Shown in pieces: positions 17,911 through 27,098 of a stretch of DNA of 64,000 bases. The number at the start of each line of letters is the position of its first letter. The first letter of the stretch is position 1. The stretch is from an uncultured Eubacteriaceae bacterium (GTDB taxonomy: Bacteria > Bacillota > Clostridia > Lachnospirales > CAG-274): assembly GCA_946497035.1 (NCBI GenBank), contig CAMMIW010000008.1, forward strand, positions 1-64,000, written 5' to 3'. Below the pieces are notes generated by a model. It was not told the origin of the DNA. It did no database searches and saw only the letters and a program-made list of their open reading frames with translations. A program made the translations under genes and the position numbers.

Positions 17911-18864
17911 CTATCTTGAGCCTTTATCATAAGGTATACCTGCTGCTTTTGGAGCTTGAGAGCTTTTAGATAAAAATGTTAAAGCAATTAATGTAATAAG
18001 ATATGGCAACATTTTATAAACTTCGTTTGTTATAGGTAAATCTTTAATAAATGGTATAGTCGAATGTGCACTAGATAATGTTTTCATTATACCAAAGAAA
18101 AAGGCAGCAACAAATATTCTAGGCACACGCCATTGGCCAAATATTAAAACGGCTAAAGCTAAAAAACCATATCCTGCAACAGTTGCATTAAAATTTGTAG
18201 ATGTTGGTACAACAAATACAACACCGCCTATACCTGCCAAAACACCAGATATAAATACACCTATATATCTTATTTTATAAACATTAATACCTACAGAGTC
18301 TGCTGCTTGAGGGTGCTCACCACAAGCTCTTAATCTAAGGCCAAATCTAGTTTTGTTTATAACAATATAGGCTATAATAAATATTAAAACACCTAAATAA
18401 GTTGTAATATATACATTTTTAAAAAATAAATCTCCTATAATAGGTATGTTGCTTAAAACAGGTACTTCTTTTATAAAAAATGTATTTGTAAAAGGTATTT
18501 GTTGTGTTGATTGTATCATTCTAGCAACAAATATAGCAAAGGCGGGAGCAAAAAGATTAAGAGCTGTACCACTTATAGTTTGGTCTGCTTTAAGGTTTAT
18601 AGCCGCAAAGGCGTGTAATAAAGAAAATAAACCACCTGTAATACCTGCTATTAATAATGCTAAAAGAAGCAAACCTTGTCCAGACATAAAGTCTTGAGCT
18701 TGATTTATAAATAATATACCTGCAAATGCACCCATTATCATTATACCTTCTAAAGCGATATTTACAACACCGCTTCGTTCAGAAAACATACCACCTATGG
18801 CTACTATTAAAAGAGGAATAGCAAAAGACATAGTCTGTTGTGTTATAAAATAAATTGTATCCAT
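17911..18864 (-). CDS. Nucleoside ABC transporter permease (second)
   Basis: The 317-aa BPD-transp-2 type permease contains SERSGVVNIALEGIMIMGAF and FGLRLRACGEHPQAADSVGI, as in YufQ/NupC of nucleoside importers. About nine hydrophobic segments. It abuts the first permease with one shared base (…TAATG-type junction at 18864), so the two form the heteromeric channel. Confidence 0.9.
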   Translation of the reverse strand: MDTIYFITQQTMSFAIPLLIVAIGGMFSERSGVVNIALEGIMIMGAFAGILFINQAQDFMSGQGLLLLALLIAGITGGLFSLLHAFAAINLKADQTISGTALNLFAPAFAIFVARMIQSTQQIPFTNTFFIKEVPVLSNIPIIGDLFFKNVYITTYLGVLIFIIAYIVINKTRFGLRLRACGEHPQAADSVGINVYKIRYIGVFISGVLAGIGGVVFVVPTSTNFNATVAGYGFLALAVLIFGQWRVPRIFVAAFFFGIMKTLSSAHSTIPFIKDLPITNEVYKMLPYLITLIALTFLSKSSQAPKAAGIPYDKGSR

Positions 18865-19949
18865 TATTTTTTATCCCCTTTCTTAGATTTTTTTAATATT
18901 TTAGATATAAGATTTTTAAATAATAATGAAAATGCACCAAAATATATAATAGATGCTATTATCATATCTATAATCTCTGGAGCATAGCCGTGTAACTGAA
19001 GATTAGTGCCGCCAACTCTTATATGGGCTATAAATAACCCTGCTAAAAATACGCCAAAAGGATTAGATTGTCCAAATAATGCAACAGATATACCGCTAAA
19101 ACCTTCTGGTGCTATAATATCTAAAACCTGTATATATTTACCAGCACCATAAAGATACATAAGCCCACCACCTATGCCAGATAATAAACCTGCTATAACC
19201 ATTGCAAGTATAATATTTTTCTTTTCATTAATACCTGCATATTTACTAGCTAGTTTATTTTGACCACAAGCTTTAAGCTCATAGCCTAAAGTTGTTTTTT
19301 CAAGCAATATGTATATTATTATAACAAATACTAAAGCTATAATAATAGCATAGTTTATGTTTGTATCTGCTATGCCAAGCTTTGGTATAACAGCAGTTTT
19401 TGCCACATTTAAAGATTGGTTTCTGAGTTGGTCAAAAACATTTTTTACAACTAACATATTTACTAAATACATACCTATATAGTTAGTCATAATAGATGAT
19501 ATAACCTCATTAACATTTGCAAAGGCTTTTAATATGCCTGGTATAGCTCCCCATAAAGCACCTGCAATGCCAGCTCCTATTAAAGCTACTACCCAATGTA
19601 TGCTAGGTGGTAAAAATGTCCATTTAACACCTATATAAACAGCAACATAAGCTCCTATAATGAATTGTCCTGATGCACCTATGTTAAAAAGCCCTGTTTT
19701 AAAAGCAAAAGCAACAGAAAGCCCCGTCATAATAATAGGTGTAGCAAAATAAATAAGCCTAGAAACACCTGTTAAGCCGTCTGTAAAACCACCTTGCAAT
19801 ATTGTTATAAAACCGTTTACCGCCTCTTTAGGGTTACTTATAAAAAGAACTATAAAGGCAAATATAAAACCTGCTAATATGGCAATTAAAGATGATGAAA
19901 AACTTAAAAGTCCTTTATAATTTTTTTCTTTGTTTGCTTTTTTATCCAT
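18864..19949 (-). CDS. Nucleoside ABC transporter permease (first)
   Basis: The 361-aa permease of the YufP/NupB type has FKTGLFNIGASGQFIIGAYV and TLGYELKACGQNKLASKYAG and about nine or ten membrane spans. Its start overlaps the ATPase gene by 8 bp, typical of coupled translation in this importer family. Confidence 0.9.
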   Translation of the reverse strand: MDKKANKEKNYKGLLSFSSSLIAILAGFIFAFIVLFISNPKEAVNGFITILQGGFTDGLTGVSRLIYFATPIIMTGLSVAFAFKTGLFNIGASGQFIIGAYVAVYIGVKWTFLPPSIHWVVALIGAGIAGALWGAIPGILKAFANVNEVISSIMTNYIGMYLVNMLVVKNVFDQLRNQSLNVAKTAVIPKLGIADTNINYAIIIALVFVIIIYILLEKTTLGYELKACGQNKLASKYAGINEKKNIILAMVIAGLLSGIGGGLMYLYGAGKYIQVLDIIAPEGFSGISVALFGQSNPFGVFLAGLFIAHIRVGGTNLQLHGYAPEIIDMIIASIIYFGAFSLLFKNLISKILKKSKKGDKK

Positions 19950-21471
19950 TTTTCACACTCCTTTTTGTACCAGCCATATATAAGCCTAGCTCTTGTATTG
20001 TAACTTCTTTAGGGTTAACATCTGCCACTATCTCTCCTTCATACATAACTAATATTCTATCGCTAAGGTTCATAACTTCGTCAAGCTCTAAAGAAACTAA
20101 TAAAACTGCCTTACCTTTATCTCTCTGCTCTACTATTTGGTTATGTATATATTCGATAGCACCAACATCAAGCCCTCTAACAGGTTGTACAGCTATTACA
20201 AGCTCTGGGTTTCTATCAAGCTCTCTCGCAATAATAGCTTTTTGTTGGTTACCCCCAGACATACCTCTTGTTATAGAGTTTTCTCCGTGGCCACATCTTA
20301 TGTCAAATTTTTCTATAAGATATTTAGCGTAAGACTTTATCTCCTTAAATTTCAAAAAACCAAATTTTTGAAATCTTTTAGTAAAATAGCTTTGTAAAAC
20401 TAAATTTTCTTGTAATGTATAATCTAAAACTAATCCGTGTTTATGCCTATCTTCAGGTATATGTGCAAAACCGTCTATACATTTTTTTCTAATACTTTCT
20501 TTTGTAACATCTTTATCTTTTAGTTTTATTTTGCCACTTTCTATAGGCATAAGCCCTGTTATACCATATACAAGCTCAGATTGTCCATTTCCATCTATAC
20601 CTGCTATACAAACAATCTCGCCACCTTTAACCTCAAAAGATACATTTTTTACTATTTGCTTATTAGTATCTTTAGATTTTACACATAAATTTTCAACTTT
20701 TAAAATAGTATCACCTAATTTTGGTGGTTTTTTTTCAATATTAAGATTTATTTTTCTACCAACCATCATTTCAGACATTTCTTCTTTAGATGTGGTAGCA
20801 ACATCTACCGTACCTATATATTTACCTTTTCTAATAACACTACATCTATTAGCCACTTCTTTAATCTCGTTTAATTTATGTGTAATAAATATAATAGATT
20901 TACCTTCTGCTACAAGATTTTTCATAGTAGACATAAGCTCATCTATTTCTTGAGGTGTTAAAACGGCGGTAGGCTCATCAAATATTAATATATCATTATC
21001 ACAGTATAACATTTTCAAAATTTCAACTCTTTGTTGCATACCTACTGTTATATCTGATATGTAAGAATCTAAACTTATTTGAAATTTATATTTTTCTATA
21101 AGCTGTTGTACCTTTTTTCTAGCATCTTTCATTTTTAAAAAGCCACCAGAAGTTGTTTCTCTTCCTAAAACAATGCTTTCTAAAACTGTAAAATTATGTA
21201 CTAATTTAAAATGTTGATGAACCATACCTATCCCTAAATTGTTAGCATCATTAGGGTTGTTTATTTTTACTTCCTTACCATTTATTTTTATATTTCCTTT
21301 TTCTGGTTGGTAAAGCCCAAATAATACACTCATTAAAGTAGATTTTCCTGCACCATTTTCTCCTAAAAGAGCGTGTATCTCGCCTTTTTCTACTTTTAAT
21401 GTAATATCATCATTTGCTTTAAAGTTTCCAAATTCTTTTGTAATGTTGTTCATTTCTATTACATAAGACAA
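19942..21471 (-). CDS. Nucleoside ABC transporter ATPase (two domains)
   Basis: This 509-aa protein has tandem ABC domains, as in YufO/NupA. The first has Walker A GENGAGKST and Walker B ILIFDEPTAVLTPQE. The second has the atypical loop GIDGNGQSE and ARELDRNPELVIAVQPVRGLD, usual for this family. The start is placed at TTG 21469-21471, because GGAGG lies 7 bases before it; the upstream GTG would overlap the ribosome site. The gene follows cdd and leads the transporter genes. Confidence 0.9.
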   Translation of the reverse strand: MSYVIEMNNITKEFGNFKANDDITLKVEKGEIHALLGENGAGKSTLMSVLFGLYQPEKGNIKINGKEVKINNPNDANNLGIGMVHQHFKLVHNFTVLESIVLGRETTSGGFLKMKDARKKVQQLIEKYKFQISLDSYISDITVGMQQRVEILKMLYCDNDILIFDEPTAVLTPQEIDELMSTMKNLVAEGKSIIFITHKLNEIKEVANRCSVIRKGKYIGTVDVATTSKEEMSEMMVGRKINLNIEKKPPKLGDTILKVENLCVKSKDTNKQIVKNVSFEVKGGEIVCIAGIDGNGQSELVYGITGLMPIESGKIKLKDKDVTKESIRKKCIDGFAHIPEDRHKHGLVLDYTLQENLVLQSYFTKRFQKFGFLKFKEIKSYAKYLIEKFDIRCGHGENSITRGMSGGNQQKAIIARELDRNPELVIAVQPVRGLDVGAIEYIHNQIVEQRDKGKAVLLVSLELDEVMNLSDRILVMYEGEIVADVNPKEVTIQELGLYMAGTKRSVKNG

Positions 21472-21494
21472 ATAAACCACCTCCTAAATGCTTT

Positions 21495-21905
21495 TTATAA
21501 ATCATCTTTTGTAAAAGCAAGAGGTAATATTTCTTCTAATGTATATAATTTGTAATCTTCTTCACTTTTACCTAAAATAACTTTAAAATCTTTTATGTTA
21601 CAAAATTCTGCCATAACTTGCCTACAAACTCCACAAGGGGCACAATATTCTCTCTCATCTTCTTTACAATCTTTTGGGCTACCTACAATAGCGATAGCCT
21701 CAAAGGTTGTTTCTCCTTCAGATATAGCTTTAAAAAATGCAGTTCTTTCTGCACAATTTGTAGGAGAATATGCAGCATTTTCTATATTACAACCTGTATA
21801 TATTTTACCAGACTTTGTAAGAAGAGCCGCCCCAACTTGAAAATTAGAATAAGGTGAATAAGAAAATTTTTGAGCCTCTAAAGCTTTTTTTACTAATTCT
21901 TTCAT
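21495..21905 (-). CDS. cdd: Cytidine deaminase
   Basis: The 136-aa enzyme deaminates cytidine and deoxycytidine to uridine forms. Zinc and catalytic motifs are complete: CNIENAAYSPTNCAERTA with the proton-shuttling Glu, and CAPCGVCRQ. It belongs to the nucleoside salvage operon, feeding uridine to pdp. Confidence 0.95.
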   Translation of the reverse strand: MKELVKKALEAQKFSYSPYSNFQVGAALLTKSGKIYTGCNIENAAYSPTNCAERTAFFKAISEGETTFEAIAIVGSPKDCKEDEREYCAPCGVCRQVMAEFCNIKDFKVILGKSEEDYKLYTLEEILPLAFTKDDL

Positions 21906-21918
21906 ATTTTTAACCTTT

Positions 21919-23088
21919 CTATTTTATTATATCATTTAAGAAACTTTCACCGTCTATATCTCCGTCTATATTAAATATATCTAATATAGTTTTAGCAATA
22001 TCTGCAAAAGAATGCCTTGTTCCTAAAGATACATTTTCTTTTATATTTTTTCCATATACTAATAAAGGTACATTTTCTCTTGTATGGTCTGTTCCTTTAA
22101 AACCTGGGTCGCAACCGTGGTCTGCCGTTATAATAAGTATATCATCATCTTTCATATTGTTCATAAATGTTTCTAACTGGTTATCAAAAGTTGTAGCAGC
22201 TTTAGCATAGCCTTCTATATCATTTCTATGGCCATAAACCATATCAAAATCTACTAAATTGATAAAAGCAAGGCCTGTAAAATCTTTATTTTGTAAAGAG
22301 ATAGTTTTTTCCATACCGTCAATATTGTTTGTTATGCTTGTTGTCTCTTTAATACCTTTACCAGCAAATATATCATATATTTTACCTATACCAATAGTAT
22401 CTAAATTAGCTTTTTCCAAATAGTCTAACATTGTATCTTTTGGTGGTAATAATGAATAGTCGTGTCTTCTTGGTGTTCTCTTAAAAGGATATTCTCCTTC
22501 AAAAGGACGAGCTATAACCCTACCTACGCCATCTTTACCTGTTAAAATATCTCTAGCTATATGGCAATATTCATATAATGTTTCTACAGGTACAATATCT
22601 TCGTGAGCTGCTATTTGAAATACACTATCTGCCGATGTATAAACAATTAAAGCACCTGTATCTATATGCTCTTGCCCATAATCTTTTATAACTTCTGTTC
22701 CAGAATATGGCTTATTACATATAACCTCTCTACCTGTTTTTTCTTTAAATTCATTAAGAATATAATCAGGAAAACCATCAGGGTAAGTAGGTAAAGGATT
22801 ATCTGATATAATACCAGCTATCTCCCAATGCCCTATCGTTGTATCTTTACCCATAGATGCCTCTTCTAAACGTCCGTAAGCACCTATAGTTTTTTCTACA
22901 CCCTCTTTATAATCTATTTTGTCAATATTAAAAAGTCCCATTTTAGCCATATTAGGAGTGTTATATTCTTTTGAAGATACAATTGTTTTTAATGTGTTAC
23001 TACCTTCATCTCCAAAATTTTTAGCATCTTTTGCATCTCCTATTCCGTAGCTATCTAAAACTATTAAAAATACTCTTTTTGCTTTCAT
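21919..23088 (-). CDS. deoB: Phosphopentomutase
   Basis: The 389-aa enzyme interconverts (deoxy)ribose 1- and 5-phosphate, linking nucleoside phosphorylases to DeoC and the pentose pathway. Metal-site motifs of the alkaline-phosphatase-like fold are present: IVLDSYGIGDAKD, the phosphothreonine region GKDTTIGHWE, and ITADHGCDPGFKGTDHTREN. GGAGGTAATAAT precedes the ATG. It is the first gene of the cdd-transporter-pdp transcript. Confidence 0.95.
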   Translation of the reverse strand: MKAKRVFLIVLDSYGIGDAKDAKNFGDEGSNTLKTIVSSKEYNTPNMAKMGLFNIDKIDYKEGVEKTIGAYGRLEEASMGKDTTIGHWEIAGIISDNPLPTYPDGFPDYILNEFKEKTGREVICNKPYSGTEVIKDYGQEHIDTGALIVYTSADSVFQIAAHEDIVPVETLYEYCHIARDILTGKDGVGRVIARPFEGEYPFKRTPRRHDYSLLPPKDTMLDYLEKANLDTIGIGKIYDIFAGKGIKETTSITNNIDGMEKTISLQNKDFTGLAFINLVDFDMVYGHRNDIEGYAKAATTFDNQLETFMNNMKDDDILIITADHGCDPGFKGTDHTRENVPLLVYGKNIKENVSLGTRHSFADIAKTILDIFNIDGDIDGESFLNDIIK

Positions 23089-23230
23089 ATTATTACCTCC
23101 TTATATTTATAATGTCTAATTTAATTTTATCATATTATAGTATTTTATGCAATTTTAAATTATTAATTATATAAATTTATAACATTATAGTATAAATCTA
23201 CTAAAAATTAATTTGTTATTTATATACCAA

Positions 23231-23286
23231 TTAAAAAAGAACCTAATTATTTAAAATTTTATTGTATGTTAAAAAATATAGGTTCT
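23231..23286 (-). terminator. Terminator after punA-deoC
   Basis: On the minus strand AAGAACCTA (RC of 23277-23285) and TAGGTTCTT (RC of 23236-23244) form a 9-bp stem with a long AT-rich loop, followed by TTTTAATTGG. It separates punA-deoC from the deoB transcript, though read-through is possible. Confidence 0.65.
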
Positions 23287-23353
23287 TATAATAAATAATT
23301 AATACACAAAGGTTATTTTAAAGAGCCAATTTATCTTTTTTCATCCTTATTTA

Positions 23354-24013
23354 TTAATATCCTGTAACTTGTTGATTTTTTAAAACTTGACAAATAGAGC
23401 TTGTGCCAAGCCTTGTTGCACCTTCTTTAATAAAGTTTTCTGCATCTTCTATAGTTTTAACACCACCTGCTGCTTTTATAGCAACATCTTTAGATACATT
23501 TTCTTTCATAAGCTTAATATCTTCTAAAGTTGCACCGTTTGTGCCAAAACCTGTTGATGTTTTTATAAAATCTGCTTTAGCGTTGCTAACGGCTTTACAT
23601 AAAGCTATTTTTTCATCTTCTGTTAAATAACAAGTTTCTATTATAACTTTTAAAATATTATTACCTATTGCATCTTTTATTTGTCTAATTTCATCTTCTA
23701 TTTTATCAAATAAACCTGCTTTAGCATCTCCAATGTTTATAACCATATCGATTTCTTTAGCACCATTTTCTATGGCATCTTTAGCTTCTTCTATTTTTAT
23801 TTTAGTAGTGTTATAACCTAAAGGAAAACCTATTACCGTACAAACAGGAATTTCATTTTCTAAATATTCACTTGCTTGTTTTACAAAAGATGGTGGTATA
23901 CAAACAGATGCTACCTTCATTTCTTTAGCTTCATCACATATTTTTTTAATATCTTCCCAAGTTGATACTGGTTTTAATAATGTATGGTCTACTTTTTCTA
24001 CTATATGTTTCAT
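23354..24013 (-). CDS. deoC: Deoxyribose-phosphate aldolase
   Basis: The 219-aa class I aldolase cleaves deoxyribose 5-phosphate to glyceraldehyde 3-phosphate and acetaldehyde. Active-site segments: VDHTLLKP, VIIETCYLT, the Schiff-base Lys in DFIKTSTGFG, and AIKAAGGVKT. It lies 12 bp after punA and completes the route from deoxynucleosides to glycolysis. Confidence 0.96.
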   Translation of the reverse strand: MKHIVEKVDHTLLKPVSTWEDIKKICDEAKEMKVASVCIPPSFVKQASEYLENEIPVCTVIGFPLGYNTTKIKIEEAKDAIENGAKEIDMVINIGDAKAGLFDKIEDEIRQIKDAIGNNILKVIIETCYLTEDEKIALCKAVSNAKADFIKTSTGFGTNGATLEDIKLMKENVSKDVAIKAAGGVKTIEDAENFIKEGATRLGTSSICQVLKNQQVTGY

Positions 24014-24025
24014 AGTTTTATCTCC

Positions 24026-24838
24026 TTATAAATTTTTTACTATATTAGACACCCAAGTACAAAAATCTTCTGATGCTTTTTTTGCCGTTTCTACAACTTT
24101 TTCGTGAGAATGTTTAAATTTTTGAATGCCTGTTGCCATATTAGTTATACAAGATATACCTAAAACTTTTAAACCTAAATAATTGGCTACAATTGTTTCA
24201 GGAACAGTAGACATACCTACCGCATCTGCACCTAAAGTTTTAAAAGCTCTTATTTCGGCTGCCGTTTCATAGTTAGGCCCTGTGCAAGCCATATAAACCC
24301 CTTCTTTATAAGGTATGTTTAAATCATTTGCCACATTTTTAGCTTTTTCTATAAGCTCTAAACTATATGCCTCAGACATATCTGGAAATCTAACACCAAA
24401 TCTTTCATCATTTTTACCTATTAACGGATTATCTCCCATAAAGTTTATAAAATCACTTATAATCATTAATGTTCCTGGCTCAAATGTTTCATTTATACCA
24501 CCGCTAGCGTTTGTTACTATAAGCTTTTCTATACCAAGTTGTTTCATAACATATATAGGGTATGTAACCTCTTTCATAGAATAACCTTCATAAAAATGAA
24601 ACCTACCTTGCATTAATAAAACTTCAACATTATTTATCTTACCAAAAACAAGCTTACCAGCGTGTCCTGCTACTGTAGAAACTGGAAAATGAGGTATATC
24701 TTCATATTTTATTTCTTCTTTTTCTTCTACAAAGTTTACTAAATCTCCAAGCCCAGAACCTAATATTATCGCAACTTTAGGATTATATTTTGTATTACTT
24801 TTTATATACTCAGTTGTTTTTACTATATTTTCAAACAT
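24026..24838 (-). CDS. punA: Purine-nucleoside phosphorylase
   Basis: The 270-aa trimeric-type PNP releases guanine or hypoxanthine from nucleosides. Motifs: ILGSGLGDL phosphate loop, TVAGHAGKLVFG, QGRFHFYEGYS, TNASGGINETF and GMSTVPETIVA. It opens the punA-deoC pair; AAGGAGTTATT lies before the ATG. Confidence 0.95.
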   Translation of the reverse strand: MFENIVKTTEYIKSNTKYNPKVAIILGSGLGDLVNFVEEKEEIKYEDIPHFPVSTVAGHAGKLVFGKINNVEVLLMQGRFHFYEGYSMKEVTYPIYVMKQLGIEKLIVTNASGGINETFEPGTLMIISDFINFMGDNPLIGKNDERFGVRFPDMSEAYSLELIEKAKNVANDLNIPYKEGVYMACTGPNYETAAEIRAFKTLGADAVGMSTVPETIVANYLGLKVLGISCITNMATGIQKFKHSHEKVVETAKKASEDFCTWVSNIVKNL

Positions 24839-25017
24839 ATAATAACTCCTTATTTTAATATTTTTTATATAAACAAAAGCTTATAAATAATAATTATCTA
24901 ATATTTTTATCAACATAAAAATTAATAATTAATATTAAAGCTTATTTAATAATTAGAATATCATACATATAAACTTATGTAAAGTAACTTTATACAAAAT
25001 ATTACATATATTTAGAA

Positions 25018-25084
25018 AAAAGCTGTATAATGTATTCAACCTCAGTTATTTTAAAACTTAAATCAAATAATTTATACAGCTTTT
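25018..25084 (-). terminator. Terminator after the pterin-synthase-like gene
   Basis: AAAGCTGTATAA and TTATACAGCTTT arms (25018-25030 and 25071-25083) flank an AT-rich spacer with smaller pairings; the minus strand continues TTCTAAATA. The rest of 24839-25017 shows nothing clear apart from likely punA promoter sequence. Confidence 0.7.
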
Positions 25085-25117
25085 ACAAAATTAAAATATT
25101 TTAATTAATATAAATTT

Positions 25118-25681
25118 TTATTTTTTATATCCACATTTTGGACAAACGCCGTTTTCATTTAATGCTATTCCGCATAAAGGACAACGGTCTATTTTATTTT
25201 TAGTTTCAAATTCTTCAGATGCCATATTTACACCACTTGTAAAAGTTATTTTAGCAATATTTAACTTATCTTTTAATAACTCATAAACAATTTTAATCAT
25301 ACCTTCAACAGTTAATGTTTCTTTTGTTACAACTAAACGGCAATCAGGATATGCTGTTGCAAGCTCTGTTTTGAAAGCAGGCCCTTTCATTTGGTTATTT
25401 GGAGCACCATCTTTTATACCTTGTTTTTCATAAACATCTAATATAGCTGGAAGTAATGGGTCATCTTCTCTTAATATAAGTGCGTGGTCAAAGTTTTTTA
25501 AAACCTCCCAAGCAGTTTTTTGAATTTCATTACAAGGAAATACCATATTTACCCCTGGCTCTACGCTATCTTCTACCTCGATTGTTAAAACACCTGTGTG
25601 TCCGTGTAAATATTGTGCCTCTCCTTTAAAGTTTAAAAATCTGTGAGCATACTGTAAATCCAAAGTTGTAATACTTCTCAT
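25118..25681 (-). CDS. 6-pyruvoyl-tetrahydropterin synthase-like protein with zinc ribbon
   Basis: The 187-aa product starts at ATG 25679-25681 (AAGGGGG 8 bases upstream; the longer frame lacks a ribosome site). It shows the T-fold zinc His residues AHRF and LHGHTG, VVTKETLTVEGM, and a C-terminal two-CxxC ribbon (CPLCGIALNENGVCPKCG). In QueD and PTPS enzymes a catalytic Cys sits four residues before the first His of HGH (CGRLHGH in E. coli). Here that position is Ala (AQYLHGH), so standard 6-carboxytetrahydropterin chemistry is doubtful. Related Cys-less PTPS variants exist, and I cannot assign a reaction. No queuosine genes lie nearby. A divergent aroC shares its upstream region. Confidence 0.75.
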   Translation of the reverse strand: MRSITTLDLQYAHRFLNFKGEAQYLHGHTGVLTIEVEDSVEPGVNMVFPCNEIQKTAWEVLKNFDHALILREDDPLLPAILDVYEKQGIKDGAPNNQMKGPAFKTELATAYPDCRLVVTKETLTVEGMIKIVYELLKDKLNIAKITFTSGVNMASEEFETKNKIDRCPLCGIALNENGVCPKCGYKK

Positions 25682-25965
25682 ATATAAAACCCCCTTATAA
25701 AAATTAATATGTACTAATAACAAATAAATATTAAATAATATTTATTATCTTTTGCTTATTGTTATTAATTAATTATTATTTTACCATTAAAAATAAAAAA
25801 GTCAAGGTTAAAAGTTACCAAATAATTTATAATTAATATGTATTAAATTGATACTTAATACTATATATTATTTTTGTATATTTTTCATATCTTACTATTT
25901 ACAAAATAAAAAAATGTTTATATAATAAATCTAAAATAAAATGATACTAAAAAGAAGGTGATACT

Positions 25966-27063
25966 ATATCTGGTTCTACATATGGAAAAATTTTTAAAAT
26001 TTCTACTTGGGGAGAGTCTCACGGTAAGGCAATAGGAGTTGTTATAGACGGTTGCCCTGCTGGTGTGTACATTTGTGAAGAAGACATACAAAAAGAGTTA
26101 GACAAAAGAAAGCCTAATAATAGCAGATACTCTACAAATAGATCTGAAGAAGATAGAGTTGTTATATTATCTGGTGTATTTGAAGGTAAAACAACAGGCA
26201 CACCTATATCTTTAATGGTTAAAAATAAAGATCATATATCTAAAGATTATGACAATATTAAAGATGTTTATCGCCCATCTCATGCAGATTTTACATATGA
26301 TATAAAATATGGGTTTAGAGACTATAGAGGTGGCGGTAGAGCATCTGGAAGAGAAACTATTGGTAGAGTTTGTGCTGGGGCTATTGCTAAAAAAATATTA
26401 AAATCTTTAGGCATAGAAATTTTAGCCTATACATCTTCTGTAGGTAATATAAAGCTAAAAAATGTAGATTTATCATATATTGATAAAAACCCTTTAAAAA
26501 TACCTTGCGAAGAAGCAACTAAACAATCTATAATGTTATTAGATAGTCTTATTAAAGAAAATAACTCTATTGGTGGCACAGCCTATTGTGAAATAACGGG
26601 CTTAAAACCTGGTATAGGTGAGCCTGTTTTTGAAAAATTAGACGCTATGTTATCTAAAGCTATTATGTCTATAGGTGCTACAAAAGGGGTAGAATTTGGC
26701 TTAGGCTTTTTATCTAGCCAAAAAAATGCAACAGATTATAACGACAATTTTTATATGGAAAATGACGAAATTTTAAAAACAACTAATAACTCAGGTGGCA
26801 TTTTAGGTGGTATCTCTGATGGTTCTAAAATTACTATGAATATAGCTTTTAAACCTACTCCATCTATATCTGTTCCGCAAGATACTATAAATAACAACCT
26901 AGAAAATACAAATATTACAATAAAAGGTAGACATGATCCTTTTATCGTACCTAGAGCTATACCTATCATAGAATGTATGGTAGCTATAACTTTACTCGAC
27001 TATATATTAATAAATATGACTAAAAAAATAGACTGTGTTAAATATGCTTACTTTAATTTTTAA
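25966..27063 (+). CDS. aroC: Chorismate synthase (apparent ATA start)
   Basis: The enzyme makes chorismate from EPSP using reduced FMN. Extended upstream, the protein begins (M/I)[19 protein letters not shown], the family N-terminus, giving 365 aa. The codon in the Met position is ATA (25966-25968), placed 7 bases after AAGG of GAAGGTGAT. No ATG, GTG or TTG exists in frame between the upstream TAA (25948-25950) and this point. The next usable start, GTG 26062-26065 region, would delete the conserved FMN-site N-terminus. Other motifs: [42 protein letters not shown]. It leads lysA by 35 bp. Confidence 0.9.
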   Translation: MSGSTYGKIFKISTWGESHGKAIGVVIDGCPAGVYICEEDIQKELDKRKPNNSRYSTNRSEEDRVVILSGVFEGKTTGTPISLMVKNKDHISKDYDNIKDVYRPSHADFTYDIKYGFRDYRGGGRASGRETIGRVCAGAIAKKILKSLGIEILAYTSSVGNIKLKNVDLSYIDKNPLKIPCEEATKQSIMLLDSLIKENNSIGGTAYCEITGLKPGIGEPVFEKLDAMLSKAIMSIGATKGVEFGLGFLSSQKNATDYNDNFYMENDEILKTTNNSGGILGGISDGSKITMNIAFKPTPSISVPQDTINNNLENTNITIKGRHDPFIVPRAIPIIECMVAITLLDYILINMTKKIDCVKYAYFNF

Positions 27064-27098
27064 AATATTAAAAAAAAGTAATTTTAAGGAGAATTATT

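Noticed and set aside
24839-25117. Purine riboswitch before punA
   Set aside because: No conserved purine-aptamer core seen; the only strong pairing is the terminator of the neighbouring gene.
25682-25965. preQ1 riboswitch upstream of the pterin-synthase-like gene
   Set aside because: No recognisable aptamer pattern; sequence is plain AT-rich divergent promoter DNA.
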